Below, in pieces: positions 25,501 through 37,564 of a stretch of DNA of 64,000 bases. Position numbers and translations under genes: made by a program. The notes below the pieces were generated by a model. It saw only the letters and a list, made by a program, of their open reading frames with translations. It searched no databases and was not told the origin of the DNA. Positions within the stretch are counted from its first letter, which is position 1. Every line of letters starts with the position of its first letter. Source of the stretch: Lingula anatina (Eukaryota; Brachiopoda; Lingulata; Lingulida; Lingulidae); the NCBI RefSeq assembly GCF_001039355.2, contig NW_019775543.1, positions 230,114 through 294,113 on the forward strand. Reading direction: 5' to 3'.

Positions 25501-27467
25501 GAAATCCATCATTGTAATGGGATGAGTGATATACCCAAAGCAATTTTCATTTAATATGTAATTTGTTGTTTTTGTCTTTTCTGTAGAAAGTAACATAATA
25601 GTATTAAATAGAGGCATTGGGTTTTGTTTTCATATTTAATTTAATTTAATTCCCTGTTTCTTTAAACTGTGTATAAATTTTCCAAGTGTCATGTTTACTT
25701 GTTTTCTAGAATGTTGTTGCTTGGACAAACCTTGGAACATTGTATTTCAACAATGGTCAAGTAGAGGTAGGCAGTCCTTGAATACCACTTCATTCATGTT
25801 ACTACTTAAAATTTCATAATATCCAGAAAAATCAATTTGATCTATACAAAAGTCAAAGTTTTACCGAAGTTAAAATGAATTTTGGTGTTTCAAAAAGAAA
25901 ATTTTGATTGCATTGCTAAATATTAACCATTAATGGTGATAAGATGAACATGTTACTTCCAATTATATTTCTGGTTTGTAATATGTCAGTCATCTCTAAA
26001 CTCCACTAATGATGTTGACTGAAGAGGAGACCTACATATGCAATGATATTTCAGCTTGCCCATGAAGCCTTCAAGTCTGCCCAGTCTCTAGACCCTGGTT
26101 ATGTGGCATGCTGGATTGGACAGGTATTTTTACACTGTTTTTGTTATTTATATTTTTTATTGTTTTTTTTATTAAAATTGAATTAATCATTATTATAATT
26201 TTCTTTACAACATACTTGAAAATGTAAATATAATTTGAATAAATTGTGAATAAATAAATTAAAAATTCTTCAAATACAGTTTCAGTCATTTGGAATTAGT
26301 AAAGCCCATATTACTACTGAAACAACAAAAATGTAGAATTTTAAAAGTACTACATACATTACTGCAGTGGTAATCTTCTTCTGTCCAGGCAATGATAGCA
26401 GAGACAGTGGGGCATGAAGATGCCATGGATCTCTACAGACACACAACTGAACTGGGACACCATGTAAGTGAGGGTTTGGATGTTGACTTCTCATGTGTGG
26501 AACAATTTGTAGACTGCTTTATTCATATTTTATTGAATATACTAATACCGACGTCTTTGTCAATGTATAATTGTATTGCCTTATAATTGTATTTCCAGCT
26601 TGAGGGAAGTATTGGGTATGCTAATTGGGTGTGTCGCACACTGGAGGATAAGAGTAACAGAGATTCTGAGGTGTTCAAGTTTTCAATTGTGCAAATGGAT
26701 GCCATTCCAGCAGCATGTGATGCTTTGGCAAAATACACAGGTTAGCAGTTTATATTGGGAAATTAGTCATGTTGGTAAACACTGTCAAATGAGCTAGATG
26801 TTTTTGTTAAATCTTGCATCTTGTTGTAGGTGGCTATAAAATATAAATATAAATATAATAAGGTGTGCATGGGTTTGCATGATAAAGCAGTATATATTGA
26901 ACTTGAGATAATATGTTATATTATAGGGTGTCAATGGTATTAAATTTTATAAATATTTGTTTAGCATTCATTTTCTTACGCTCTGATATATTAAATAATA
27001 AAAAACAATATAACTATTTTGCATTATAAGTCTACTACATGACCAATATAGTGTGAAAAGAATTGAAACCTTGGTTATTTTATCAGCTGATGGGACTGTT
27101 TTGTGAACTTGCTTACATCTTAAAACTTTCAGATCTGGTGTGTACCAATCCAGCAGCTTATATGATGTATGGATTGCTGTTGGAGAGACAGGGGCTATAT
27201 AAGCTGGCAGCTCAGGCAATGGGGAAGTAGGTGTGATTTTCTATGTATATAATATGATTACAGTTCTATTCTGGTGTCACATTGAATTAAGGAAAGCTTG
27301 CACAAGTCTTGTTTTAATCATGATTATCAGTCAACCTGAATGTCAGATATAAGAACATGATATAAAATGTATAGTTTGTTTGACAGATGTGTTTGATATG
27401 GTGGTAGCCAGTTGAAAATTAGATTGTAACTTTCTACATTCAAACTTTTTATTATGTACAGACACAN

Positions 27468-27527
<60 letters not shown>

Positions 27528-30500
27528 CAAAAAAGTTGGAATGGCAGCATCATTGGAATTATATTTACCTCTGCCAAGGAGGTTATATTTTCACCCCTGT
27601 TTGTCTGTCATCAACATAACTCAAAAAGTTAAGGTCCGATTTTGATGAAATTTTCAGGAACTGTCAGAAGTGGGCAAGGAGGACAATGATTAGTTTTTGG
27701 TGGTGGTCCGGATCAATAATCAATCAATAATAATCAACAATTGCTGTCTTGGCAGAGGTCTGCACTCTTGGAGTGCTTTTCTAGTTTTGTTATGTTTTCC
27801 TTTTTAATTTTTTCTCAAACACTGGCATTTGTGACTTTAAACTCTCATCTGCCTGAGGCTCTGCACATTTTCTATATTTCCACATAAGCAGCTGTATTGT
27901 TTTTTTTGTCTTTAAACATTATGTAATATTATTTTATGCACTGTCATCATTTTTCAAATATTGAGACTTTCATCATGAGAATTTGAACTCTCATGGTCCT
28001 GAAACTGTAATCTTACTGAAGGGGTGGATTGAGACCATCTTCTGGGTCTTCCGGAAGACGGTCAGGTTATTAAGTTTATATTGACTGGTATTTATTTTTT
28101 TCTGTTGGAAGACCATAAAAATGGAGGATGGATCAACATAGATACTTTGGAATACTGTCAGAAAATATCTCTGGGTTCGCTCCTGTTATTGACGATGGTA
28201 CCTGTTGTGCATGATTAAAATTCAGTGTTGACTGACAGTGCTATTATAAGCATTATTTATTATAGCATCAAAATTGACAAAATGACCTATTTTGCATCTT
28301 TATTTTCTGTTTTTTGTCTGTACATTTGACAGCTTTGCTGCCTTGTTGCATTTATTTGACCATGATGAACCTTTTTATTGCAGTGCTGTAAAACTGATAG
28401 ACTTTGTACAGGATCAAGATAAAAGAAATGTCATTCACAGCAACTATGCTAGGGTTTTATGGTTTGTAGTGAACAATTATATGGTATAATTTCCAGCAAT
28501 CATATTTGAAATTTCACAAAATATGCTAAGACAATAAAAAAGGTTTAACATCAGACATATTATAGTTGTATGTTAAACAACTTTATAAACACTACTTTAA
28601 AAGGGTGTAGGTGTTTTCATCAATATAATAATAATAATAAGTTAAATAAGAAAGATTGAAATATGCCATATATAAGGGTCTGCCCTCCATTGGGCAAGAG
28701 TTGAATATTTTCCATTTTTAAGGCTGATAAGGCAAAGAAATCTATTGTTTCCAGTCATGTGGATCAAGCTACAGAAGCCGTTGCCCAGTATCAGCTAATA
28801 CAACCATTGAATAGATATGAAGATGTGTGTGGCCTGGCTTTGGCACTCTACAGAAGTGGACAACTGACAGAGAGCTACCAAGGTAGATCCCATGTGATGC
28901 AATTGCAATAAAGTGTTTGTTTTTATTTCATTAAAGGTTGATTTCAAAAACAAACACAAATTCTTTTTAACAGAATTATTATCAACAGAGTGCTTCAATG
29001 GCAAGAATGTACAAGTATTATTATTCAAATAACAGAATACAACCAAGTTAAGACGGTGTTATTTGTCATCAAGCTGACTTGCATTCCTACAAGAATATCA
29101 TATTTTTTAAAAGCATGTAAGATGTATTAGAAAGCCTCATCCTGTGATGTTCCAACAGTCAGAACAATTGATGAAAAACAACTGAGACATTTTTTTAAGA
29201 GCTGATGCTCCCAGCTGTACTGCAACACTTCAAATATGATTTGCTTGTTTTTTGTCTACATCATTATGTATCATGTTTTTATTGCTAGCCTATGACCAGG
29301 CATTGCACTTGGCCCCCAATGCTGAAGAGAAGTCGCATGTGTTTGCTGCCATGGGGATGGTGGCATATAAGGTCAAGGACTTAGATACTGCCAAGACAGT
29401 TCTATTCCAAGGGTAAGTACAGCTTCTCTCATTCTTTGTACTCAGATAACGTCAGGGTGTAATGGGACAAGGGATGACAGGTGATAAATTTATTTAGCAT
29501 CCAAATTAAGTCAAAAGAACTGACCGATAGTGTATATTTTTATGAAATCAAAAAATTGGATAATTGAATAATTAATGTGGAGACATAATTCAATTCATTA
29601 ATTTCAAAGCTTGAATATGCTTGATTTTGAAGATGTAAAAATGCAGAAATGATCACATGAAAAAAGTCTGCATGTACATTGGTAGGGTTTTATAAATACC
29701 TAGTTTAATATCAGCTGCAGATATTGACTGAAATGTTATTCCTGAGAAATGTCCTATGCCAGTATCCATGCTTAAATAATTCCCTTTAGTCTGGGAGCCA
29801 AGCAACAGCGATGACTTCAATGGAGTTTTTAGTTTACCTTTAAGGCTTTTACAAAGTCTAGTTTTCATACATTTGACAAAATAAAAGATGTATAATATTC
29901 ATAAAATCTACCAGGTCCCAGTGCAGCCCTCCCTCAAAGCTTGGCCTGAAGGCTCTGTGTAGCCTAGGTCTTATCGAGGGAGATGTCACTCTCAGTGCTG
30001 CTGTGTTACAGGAGATACCACAGCTGGAGGAGGATGCTGATATGTTGACTGATATCACCTGGCTGACAGCAGCTCTAGCTCTGCTACAGGTGAGGCTGAG
30101 AAATAAATGTAGATAGCTTGTGGTAATGTATGTGGGGTCAAACAGTGATTATATATTTTATATTTCTTATGTCTTGTTTAATTGTCTCTTCATTGTGTAA
30201 GGGGGTTATTACACAGGTTTCTCTGCTGTCTAAAATCAAGAACTTGTTTATATTGAGTTATAACCAATATGCTGCCAGTCTTCTTCTTTTGGTCATTCCC
30301 CCCAAAAAGATAATTTTATTAAATATGTTTTTTTGGAGTCACTGCCTAATAGAGTGAGCATAATTCAGTCCATTGAATTATAGTAAATGAATTGATTCAA
30401 AGATTGTTCAAAAGGAAAGAGTTATAGTTTATAAGCAGCAGAGGTTTAAGACATAAGAGCTGCAAAACATCTTTTTGTGATCTGGTTGTCTGTTGGGGTA

Positions 30501-33105
30501 AGTTTGTCCCCTGTCCAGTTCTTTGTCCTTGTCTGATTTTATTATCATATTTTGTACTTCAGGGCAAAGCCAAGGCTGGGAGAAACCTTATCCTGAAGGC
30601 TGTCCATAAAAACCCAACATCAAAGGAGTTGTGGAAGCTGGCAAGCAAATACCTTCTGCAGTTTTTGCCATCTGCCTGTGGTGGCGCCACTGCTTGTGCC
30701 TCTGAGGTCCATGATGAGCTGACAGGGAAAAATGTATGTGTAGGATCCAATATTAACAGTGTGTTCTACTCAGCTGAACAAAAATTCAACCTTGAATTTA
30801 GTTATATTTAGTGGATAAAAAGTATCTGTTCAAAATTTACACCATAAAATTTATTATTTCTCATTTATCTCTGGTTACTAACTTTTACCTATTGTAGCAT
30901 AATGATGTACTACTATATTTGGTGTTTTGTTGGTTATTTCAAAAGCTGCCAATGTACAGAGCCCTTGGCTGCTTGGCAAAAGGATTGCATTCAAGAGTTG
31001 ACTGTCACAAGAATGCTTTGAAAGTAGCACAGAAAGCATTGCATCTCCAACCAGGTAATGAGATATGCAGTGATGTCATTTAATGAAAACAGATGTTATA
31101 TGCTGGACCGTCCAGGGTTTTTCTTCAAGATCAGTATCCAGATCAGTATTTCCATTTTACAACTAAATTTTAAGTTCAGACATTTTGGAAATATATGAAG
31201 GCAAAAAAAAAAAAAAGAAAGAAATTCACAATTTTACCATTTACTTCAGATAAACTAGAGCATCACATAGTCCTGCTGTCTGCTATGTATGCTGAGAAGA
31301 TGATCAGGCAAGACCCAGAGTCTCTGTCCTTTCATTCAGCTTACTGGGAGTTTGTACTGTGTTGGGGTGAGTAATAATTGTACTGGTAAAAAGTAATGCA
31401 GTGTGTTATCGTGTGTGCATGCATGCACATGTTCATGCATGTTTTGGTAATTATTTTTATTAAAAAGCAATAATTGTAAGGAATATTTTCTGAACATACT
31501 GTGAAAGAATGTGTAAAGATAAAGAAAAATTATACTAATTTCAGTTTTGGATCTAAGAAAGCATTAGCTATTATTTTTCATGTATCCCTCTAAAATATGT
31601 AATATATTATGCTGTGTATTGATGTTATTACTTTTGTATAATAGTGGAAAAGGCGTTAGAGGAAGACAATACCAGTGAAGAGATGGAGATGTCAGTCCTT
31701 CACAGATGGTGTTTAAAACAAAATGTTCTTAATCTTTTGTTATTTGGACGAAAAGAAGACACAATTGATATACTAAAAAAGGTTAGTTGTTTTGTTGACA
31801 TAAAAGGTGCAAAACATAAAGAGACTTAAAAATTAAGATATCCATCACAGGAATTGACAAAATGCCTTGTAAAATTTATGTGTCAGTGTTTTAAGTATGC
31901 TTTTCATGTAACCTTTGAATCAAGGTTTTTTGTTTGCAGTCTTACAGCATGATGCTGTACAGTTTAGAAATATAATTTTGATGCTACAGTAACATTGTGA
32001 AGGCTTAACTGATAATTACCAAATTTATTTTCTCTCACATTTTATCATAGGCCCTGGAAATGTATGGAACCGATGATTTGCTTGGCTCCCTGGCATTGTA
32101 TGCTGACAACAACATGGCAGCACTACAACAGTCTTTGCTTCAGGCCCCAAATAACTGGCTAGGCTGGCAGGTATGAGTAGGGGAATTTAGAGGCAAATTC
32201 AAGATTTACATGCCGTTTTTTTTTTGTGTGTGTGTGTGTTTGTGTGTGTTTGTTTCATGGAAAAGTTTTTTTTGTGTGTGTGTTTGTGTATGTGTGTGTG
32301 TGTGTGTGTGCGCATACATGTTTTACTATACTTCAGATTCCGATTTTATAATTGTTTAAAATGAGTCTCGTTTCATATGTGGTCGAATATAAATGCAAAT
32401 ACTCTTGCTTAAAGCTGGTGCAAAAAATTGAAACCCTCATTATTTTTACTATGATTCAGCCTTTAGAACAGTTTTAAAGCTTTAAACATGATTTAACAGA
32501 ATGATGTGTATATATTTTTCTCTCCAGCTACTGACCACCAGCTACCTAACACAAGGTTTGATAGAGAATGTGGAGGTAATCTACAAACAGTTTCTGGAAG
32601 TGTCAGAGTAAGTTGTGTGGAAATATTTTGTCTCTATACAATTTTCCAGCAATGCAATATAAGTATGTAAGACATTCATTATTTTAGTCACCCCAAAAGA
32701 ATGTTATTGTTTGGATTGTTTGAAAAAATTAGGAATAATAAAGAAATGCAGGTCACGTGTTTGCTACTTGAAGTAGGAGGGTATTATGCAAATGGTCATG
32801 TATTACAAACTGTTCAATCAGGAACAGCATTTTAGATCAAACAAACAAATGGTATCTTCTGTAGATGCTTTGCTTAAGTATTCTAATCTTCAGTTCCAGC
32901 CACAAACTTCACTGTGCCATCCAGTTGGCCCACTTGTCGTTTACACAGTTACTTAAAGAGGGCGCTAGTGACAAGTGGGGGTCACTGTGCCAAGACGCCC
33001 TTGGTGAAGCCTTCAAGTTGGACCCACAATGCATTCCTGCAAATCTTATGCAAGGGATTTTATTGATGAAGGGAAAGAATCCCAGGTGAGGTTTAGGTTT
33101 GGTCT

Positions 33106-33159
<54 letters not shown>

Positions 33160-33804
33160 TTCTTTATTCTGCTGCTTCTAGTCATCTTGTCAACTCAATG
33201 GTAAACTTGTAATGATACCAACTCATAAATGTTAATATTTTCCATCAAGGAGAATACATTATGGATTTTTTTTTTTTGAAAAGATTTCTTTTCTTTTCAG
33301 ACAAGCCAAGAGATACTTTCATTCTGTGCTGCAGGCTTCAAGTGTAACCAACCTGGCTTCCAGGATAGCCAGGCGTCTGCTACTGCCAATATACAAAGCC
33401 AAGAATGATACAGAACATTTAGAGGTAATGGTTCATTTTTATTATTCAGAACAAAAACAGTTAAGTTATTCTTGGAACTTGTTCTTAGGTTTGAGGAAAT
33501 TGAAAATTCAACATTTTACAGAATGTATTCAGACTTCATTCTGGTTAAAAATGTACCAAACTATGTCAAGCATGTGGGATGTCAAATGGGATGACATTAT
33601 TAATCACACTAATCATTTACAAATAAATGTAAAAATAATGCCCATTCAATGTTAATTGTTGTTTTGGTCTTAGAACATTAAAGAGAAGTGTATAATAATG
33701 AGTAAAACCATGTTACCTCTTTTGATTTTCTTTTATTGCAGGAACTCAAGGTCCAGGCAAATCTTGAAAAAGATATGGAATTTCTAAAGATATGTAACAA
33801 GTGA
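16554..33804 (+). CDS. TTC37: TTC37 / SKIC3, TPR scaffold of the Ski complex
   Basis: 42 exons, 1,536 residues (human protein about 1,560): 16554-16643, 16929-17072, 17416-17507, 17777-17849, 18336-18464, 18623-18721, 18996-19110, 19334-19477, 19635-19742, 20028-20164, 20459-20548, 20773-20870, 21190-21307, 21475-21551, 21772-21871, 22173-22333, 22478-22562, 22681-22712, 22900-23000, 23212-23314, 23672-23764, 24354-24443, 24740-24954, 25294-25355, 25710-25766, 26055-26123, 26389-26463, 26599-26740, 27133-27226, 28384-28461, 28755-28882, 29289-29412, 29915-30089, 30563-30733, 30946-31054, 31250-31366, 31645-31781, 32051-32170, 32528-32607, 32894-33085, 33301-33424, 33742-33804. The frame is continuous throughout. 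TPR signatures recur ([33 protein letters not shown]), and blocks such as [14 protein letters not shown] and [19 protein letters not shown] resemble vertebrate TTC37. Known role: it bridges the SKIV2L helicase and WDR61 in cytoplasmic 3'-5' RNA decay with the exosome. The exon at 21190 uses a GC donor. Start: the first ATG giving the conserved N-terminal TPR; no signal peptide. Confidence 0.93.
27468..27527. repeat. (TG)n then (TA)n microsatellite, TTC37 intron
   Basis: TG from 27468 to about 27505, then TA to 27527. A single N at 27467 marks unresolved repeat length. Confidence 0.93.
27541..27790. mobile_element. short interspersed repeat with internal 12-bp inverted repeats
   Basis: ACCTCTGCCAAG at 27567-27578 and its exact reverse complement CTTGGCAGAGGT at 27748-27759 bracket sequence with ATAACTCAAAAAGTTA, GATGAAATTTTCAGGAA and GGTCCGGATCAATAAT, ending GGAGTGCTTTTCTAG. 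This is the layout of a very common MITE-like repeat of aquatic animals, which I recognise by its wording rather than by a search. It lies in the TTC37 intron before exon 30. Confidence 0.6.
33108..33154. repeat. (AT)n microsatellite, TTC37 intron
   Basis: About 45 nt of TA in the intron after the exon at 32894-33085. Confidence 0.93.
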
Positions 33805-34166
33805 TGCAAAATGACATAACTCAGTTTAATATGGATGCCTATTTAAAGTGATCAAACTTTTTTTGTGTGGGGATGCAATCCTTAATGTACTGACGACTTG
33901 AAAGAATTTTATTAATAGTATGAATATTGGACAAGCAAAAATATTTATTGTACAAATACTGATGTAATCCATCATGGTGGTAATTTTGATCCTTGATTAA
34001 TGAGCATGACTGCTCTGAAACTTGTCTAAAATATGAAAACGAAAATAAATTATTAAAAAAATATGTATTGCTGTACACCAGCTATTTCAGGAGTTGCACT
34101 AAGATTGTAATTCCTCTGCTATTCTAAAAACAATATTTTAAGAAACTAATAATGATATCTATTAAA
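33805..34166. terminator. shared 3' region of convergent TTC37 and SIRT6
   Basis: The stops of TTC37 (33804, plus) and SIRT6 (34167, minus) are 362 bp apart. The plus strand has AATAAA at 34044-34049. The minus strand has AATAAA as TTTATT at 33944-33949 and 33908-33913. If these are used, the two 3' UTRs overlap by roughly 100 bp or more. Confidence 0.5.
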
Positions 34167-36445
34167 TTATATATGTTCCAATTTTATAAGTTTGGGTTTT
34201 GGTCCTTCCAAGTGTTCATTATCCTTGTTAATGCCATCAGCCTGTGCACAGGTGGACTCTGAACTTTCAACAAAACCTGCTGATTTCATTGAATTCAAAT
34301 CCCTTTCTGCATCTTGTTCTGTCAATTCTAGAGATTCCGTATTGAGGTTGTTAAGTTTAATGGATTCTGAAAGAATTTCCTGAGTTTTGCTGTCTTTTTC
34401 AACATTCTTTGAGGAATTGTCATCCAACTTATTCTCTTCCTTGACTGGCCCTATCTGCCTTAATCCGTTTGAAGTATCCATAGTATTTGTATCTTCCCAA
34501 AGCTCCGAATCGACTAAAATAACTGGTCCTTTTTTCTTAGTCTTTTGTGTATGAACAGATTGGAGGGAGACAACTGGCCTTTGAAAGTCCATTACAGTCA
34601 CGCCAAGTATGCAACACAATTTCTTCATAACGTCATCCACAAAGGCATTTATTTTTAAATTGCACTTTTTGTCATGTTTTGTTGGTTGAAGATTAACAAC
34701 TGCTAACTTCCCCCCATTCTTCTTGACAGCAAGAGGCAGATTTCCACTTGGTACAATTTGAAGGGTGGTCCCTAGAGTGAGACTCAAGTCAGCCATCTTA
34801 GAATGTTCATCAGCTAAGTCTAAATCTCTCTTGGGGAGAGAATCCTCCCAATCAAGAATGGTATCATAAAGTTTCCCTCTGAAATGTTAAGTAATGTAAT
34901 ATAATTTTATTATGAGTGAACTTTTGTACTGTTTGCTTCCCAATGTGAACAGTGTGGTAAAAGAAACATCAAACCTGGTGAAGTGTTGTATTAGATAAAT
35001 TTGATGGTGATGAAAATGTGGCCTTCTGTAGCATTTAATTTAATTCTTTTTTAAATAACACATAATTTAATTTTACTCATTATTTCTACCATGTTTCAAT
35101 TTAATAAATAATTGCTTTAAAGTTGCTCCTATAGAAATGTTAATTGTAACTTTCTTGGAGCCTTACCTGCACCTGATCCCTTTAGCTTTTGTATATGTGC
35201 ATGAATTTCCAGTTGGTTTCAGTGCCATTGTTGGAACAGCATGACTTCTAATGTACTACAAAACAAACATTTTTAAAATGGTAGACAATAACTACACAGT
35301 GTTAAATTTAATGTTGAACCAAGAAATAAATGTAGCAAAACTTATGTATAAAATGCTTCTTTTTTCCCCACATTACAGACAGTTAACAAAGCCTTGATGT
35401 AACCAGAAATCTCTGCCCTGCCCTGCCCTGCCCTGCCCTGCCATACCATACCATATCATACCATACCATACCATACCATACCATACCTGTGCTCCACACT
35501 TGTTGCACTCTTCCACAAACATGTCGCCATGAAGCTCGGACAACCTGTTCCTAGGAAAGCCTGACCTTATGTGTAGACCATCAACATTCTGTGTAATCAC
35601 ATAATGCACCAACCCTGCAAAATTATGAACTTAGGTAGATGATTGTGTGTAATGTGATCTGACACAATGTATGTAATGTGATCTGACACAATATGATAGA
35701 GTATTTTTGTTTTGAACAAGAAAAAGTCTGCATAAGTGCAGAACAAACCAACATGTAAGACTTACCAGCCCTCTCTAAAGCCACCAATGCCATGTGTGTG
35801 AAGGTTGGCCTGGCACTATCAAATGTCACATTTAGTTTTGGTGCCTGTCCCTTCTGTTCCAATGTCCAAACCCCTTTTATAAAGAAAATGCCTGGCTATC
35901 AGTTTATCTTTTTTCTTCAATAATTTAGGAAAGACAAAAATCATTTTGCTGACGTTTCTTCAACCTATGAATCAAATCCATGACTAAATGAGAACTAATA
36001 AGCAAAATATAATTCTTACAGTACATTCATGAGCAGTTATAGCTCAAAATGCATATTTAATCCAAATCCTCACATCTCAAATAATGCAAACATGCATAGA
36101 TAATCATACTAATCACATCACTTTCTATCCTTTAATTCTTATACAAGAATGAGATGAATACACTTAAACACTGAGACAACTGAATACATTTTGCACTGAG
36201 ACCACATATTTGGTTTACAAGTCCAGAATGCCATTCATACCATTAGGTCCCCTAAAATCTGGAATTCCTGCTGCAGTGCTGATGCCTGCCCCTGTATGTA
36301 CCACTACATGACGACTACTACGAATCCACTCTGCCAACTGCTCTACTTTCCCATGTACCTCTGAAGGAGAATCAAATGTCTCTGGCAGCCCACATTTCCC
36401 CTTGTGTTCATACTCTGACAGGCCCGTAGCATAGTTGACTGACAT
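34167..36445 (-). CDS. SIRT6: SIRT6, NAD+-dependent protein deacylase/ADP-ribosyltransferase
   Basis: Five coding exons on the minus strand: 36445-36241, 35873-35766, 35614-35487, 35255-35167 and 34878-34167, giving 413 residues (human 355). The N-terminus [20 protein letters not shown] is nearly that of vertebrate SIRT6. HTGAGIST (50-57) and GIPDFRGP form the NAD+ site, [12 protein letters not shown] precedes catalytic His133, and the zinc Cys are C141, C144, C166 and C176. LTLGTT and the DWEDSLP motif are also present. The extra length is a polar, Glu/Ser-rich C-terminal tail. Known: a nuclear chromatin H3K9/K18/K56 deacylase in DNA repair and metabolism; that role is inferred here from conservation. 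The exon 3 donor is embedded in a TATGG repeat. The ATG is the first codon after a consensus acceptor, so a non-coding first exon is likely. Confidence 0.95.
35412..35486. repeat. pentanucleotide satellite (CCCTG)n-(CCATA)n touching a SIRT6 splice donor
   Basis: About five to six CCCTG units then about nine CCATA units (one variant CATAT), ending exactly at the exon 3 boundary (35487). On the coding strand the intron starts GTATGGTATGG..., so the donor is the first repeat unit. Confidence 0.95.
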
Positions 36446-36548
36446 CTTGTAGGTGTAGAAGTCTTACTAAAATATAGTTACACCCTTTCTTTAGTTTCCT
36501 GAAAGTGTGATGAATTTCTTTAAATGGCATTGATAAAAAACTTAAATG

Positions 36549-36549
<1 letters not shown>

Positions 36550-36579
<30 letters not shown>
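36550..36579. repeat. poly-T tract (about 30 nt)
   Basis: A pure T run in the presumed first intron of SIRT6. On the SIRT6 strand it is poly-A. Confidence 0.9.
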
Positions 36580-36581
<2 letters not shown>

Positions 36582-36891
36582 AAATTTATCTATCTGTTAT
36601 GGAGTGTAAAATTTAGATGGTGCATAATACTATAACATGTAAGTTGTACTTAAGTGATCGTAACTGCAAATACTGCAGGAATTAAAATAAAGAAAACATT
36701 TGAACTACATGTACATTGCCTTGACATATCATGATCTTGTCTGTACACCCTATGTATTTATTTGCCTTTTATGCAAAAAGAGAATGGTCTGCAGTCTTGT
36801 TTTTTTGACCGATTTGTCTGCATGATCACTGTATCGGCTGAATATGAACAGTGCTCAGTGGCTTTTAATTATGAAACATGAAAGAACTTAC

Positions 36892-37130
36892 CAAACCTGT
36901 AACGTGCAATGTATCTGGATTATATATTTTGCCGATGCTTATAGCACGGCGTTAAAATTAGCTCAAAGAGCTTAGATTTAAAATAAAGCCGCCGAGAGAG
37001 TTCGACCAAGTTGTTCCTGCAGAGATGGTTTGTGCCTTGTCGCTCAGGTATAAAGAAAATACATATATCTTCCCATTCTTCTACCTTGTTATGAATATAA
37101 ATCTTAGTATCAAGTTTCATTTAGTCCACA
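36892..37130 (-). other. possible non-coding first exon of SIRT6
   Basis: On the minus strand GGTTTG|GTAAGTTC gives a strong donor with the last exon base at 36892, and the SIRT6 ATG at 36445 directly follows CTACAAG, a usable acceptor. The upstream limit is unknown and set here only approximately. The open frame inside it stops before the donor, so it would be untranslated. Confidence 0.4.
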
Positions 37131-37564
37131 CATCCGTGCTAAATCATGTTATTGACAATTTGTTAAAGAGTTGCCCCGAAAAGGTGATTTTGCAGTAAGC
37201 CAAAAAGCGGTACTAAAAGTTTACATGACAATGTGCGCCCCCACGCGGTACACAGTGGAGTGAGAACAGCAACCTGTTCGTGTATTTATTTCTGTACCTT
37301 CTACTTCTCGGGGTTTGGTACAGTCTTACAGCTACATATATTGAGATCAAGGCTTGTTTGACTTTTTAATACGTTTACATGATGAATTTGATATAATTAT
37401 CACCAATTTCATTTAACGGCGTCGTTTCTCCAAGGAAGATTCCGCCATTTTAGAAAGTGATTGAACACCTCTGCATTTAGTTTATTGATTGGTCTTTGTA
37501 AGAGTCATGCATAGGGTGGCACTATAACAGACTTGGGAGAAAGGGATCTGAAAGTGAAATCAAG
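37131..37564. promoter_or_regulatory. presumed divergent promoter of SIRT6 and ADGRV1, with possible ADGRV1 5' exon
   Basis: A less AT-rich stretch with CG dinucleotides (CCCCACGCGGTACAC, AACGGCGTCG). CCGCCATTTTAG at 37442-37453 fits the YY1 consensus GCCATNTT that often sits at or just below transcription starts. GAAATCAAG|GTAACA at 37564 is a good plus-strand donor and could end a non-coding first exon of ADGRV1 joined to 45526. No expression evidence is available, so this is inference. Confidence 0.35.

Noticed and set aside
28032-28065. GACCATCTTCTGG / CCGGAAGACGGTC imperfect hairpin
   Set aside because: Short with mismatches and no context of a regulatory RNA; not distinguishable from chance.
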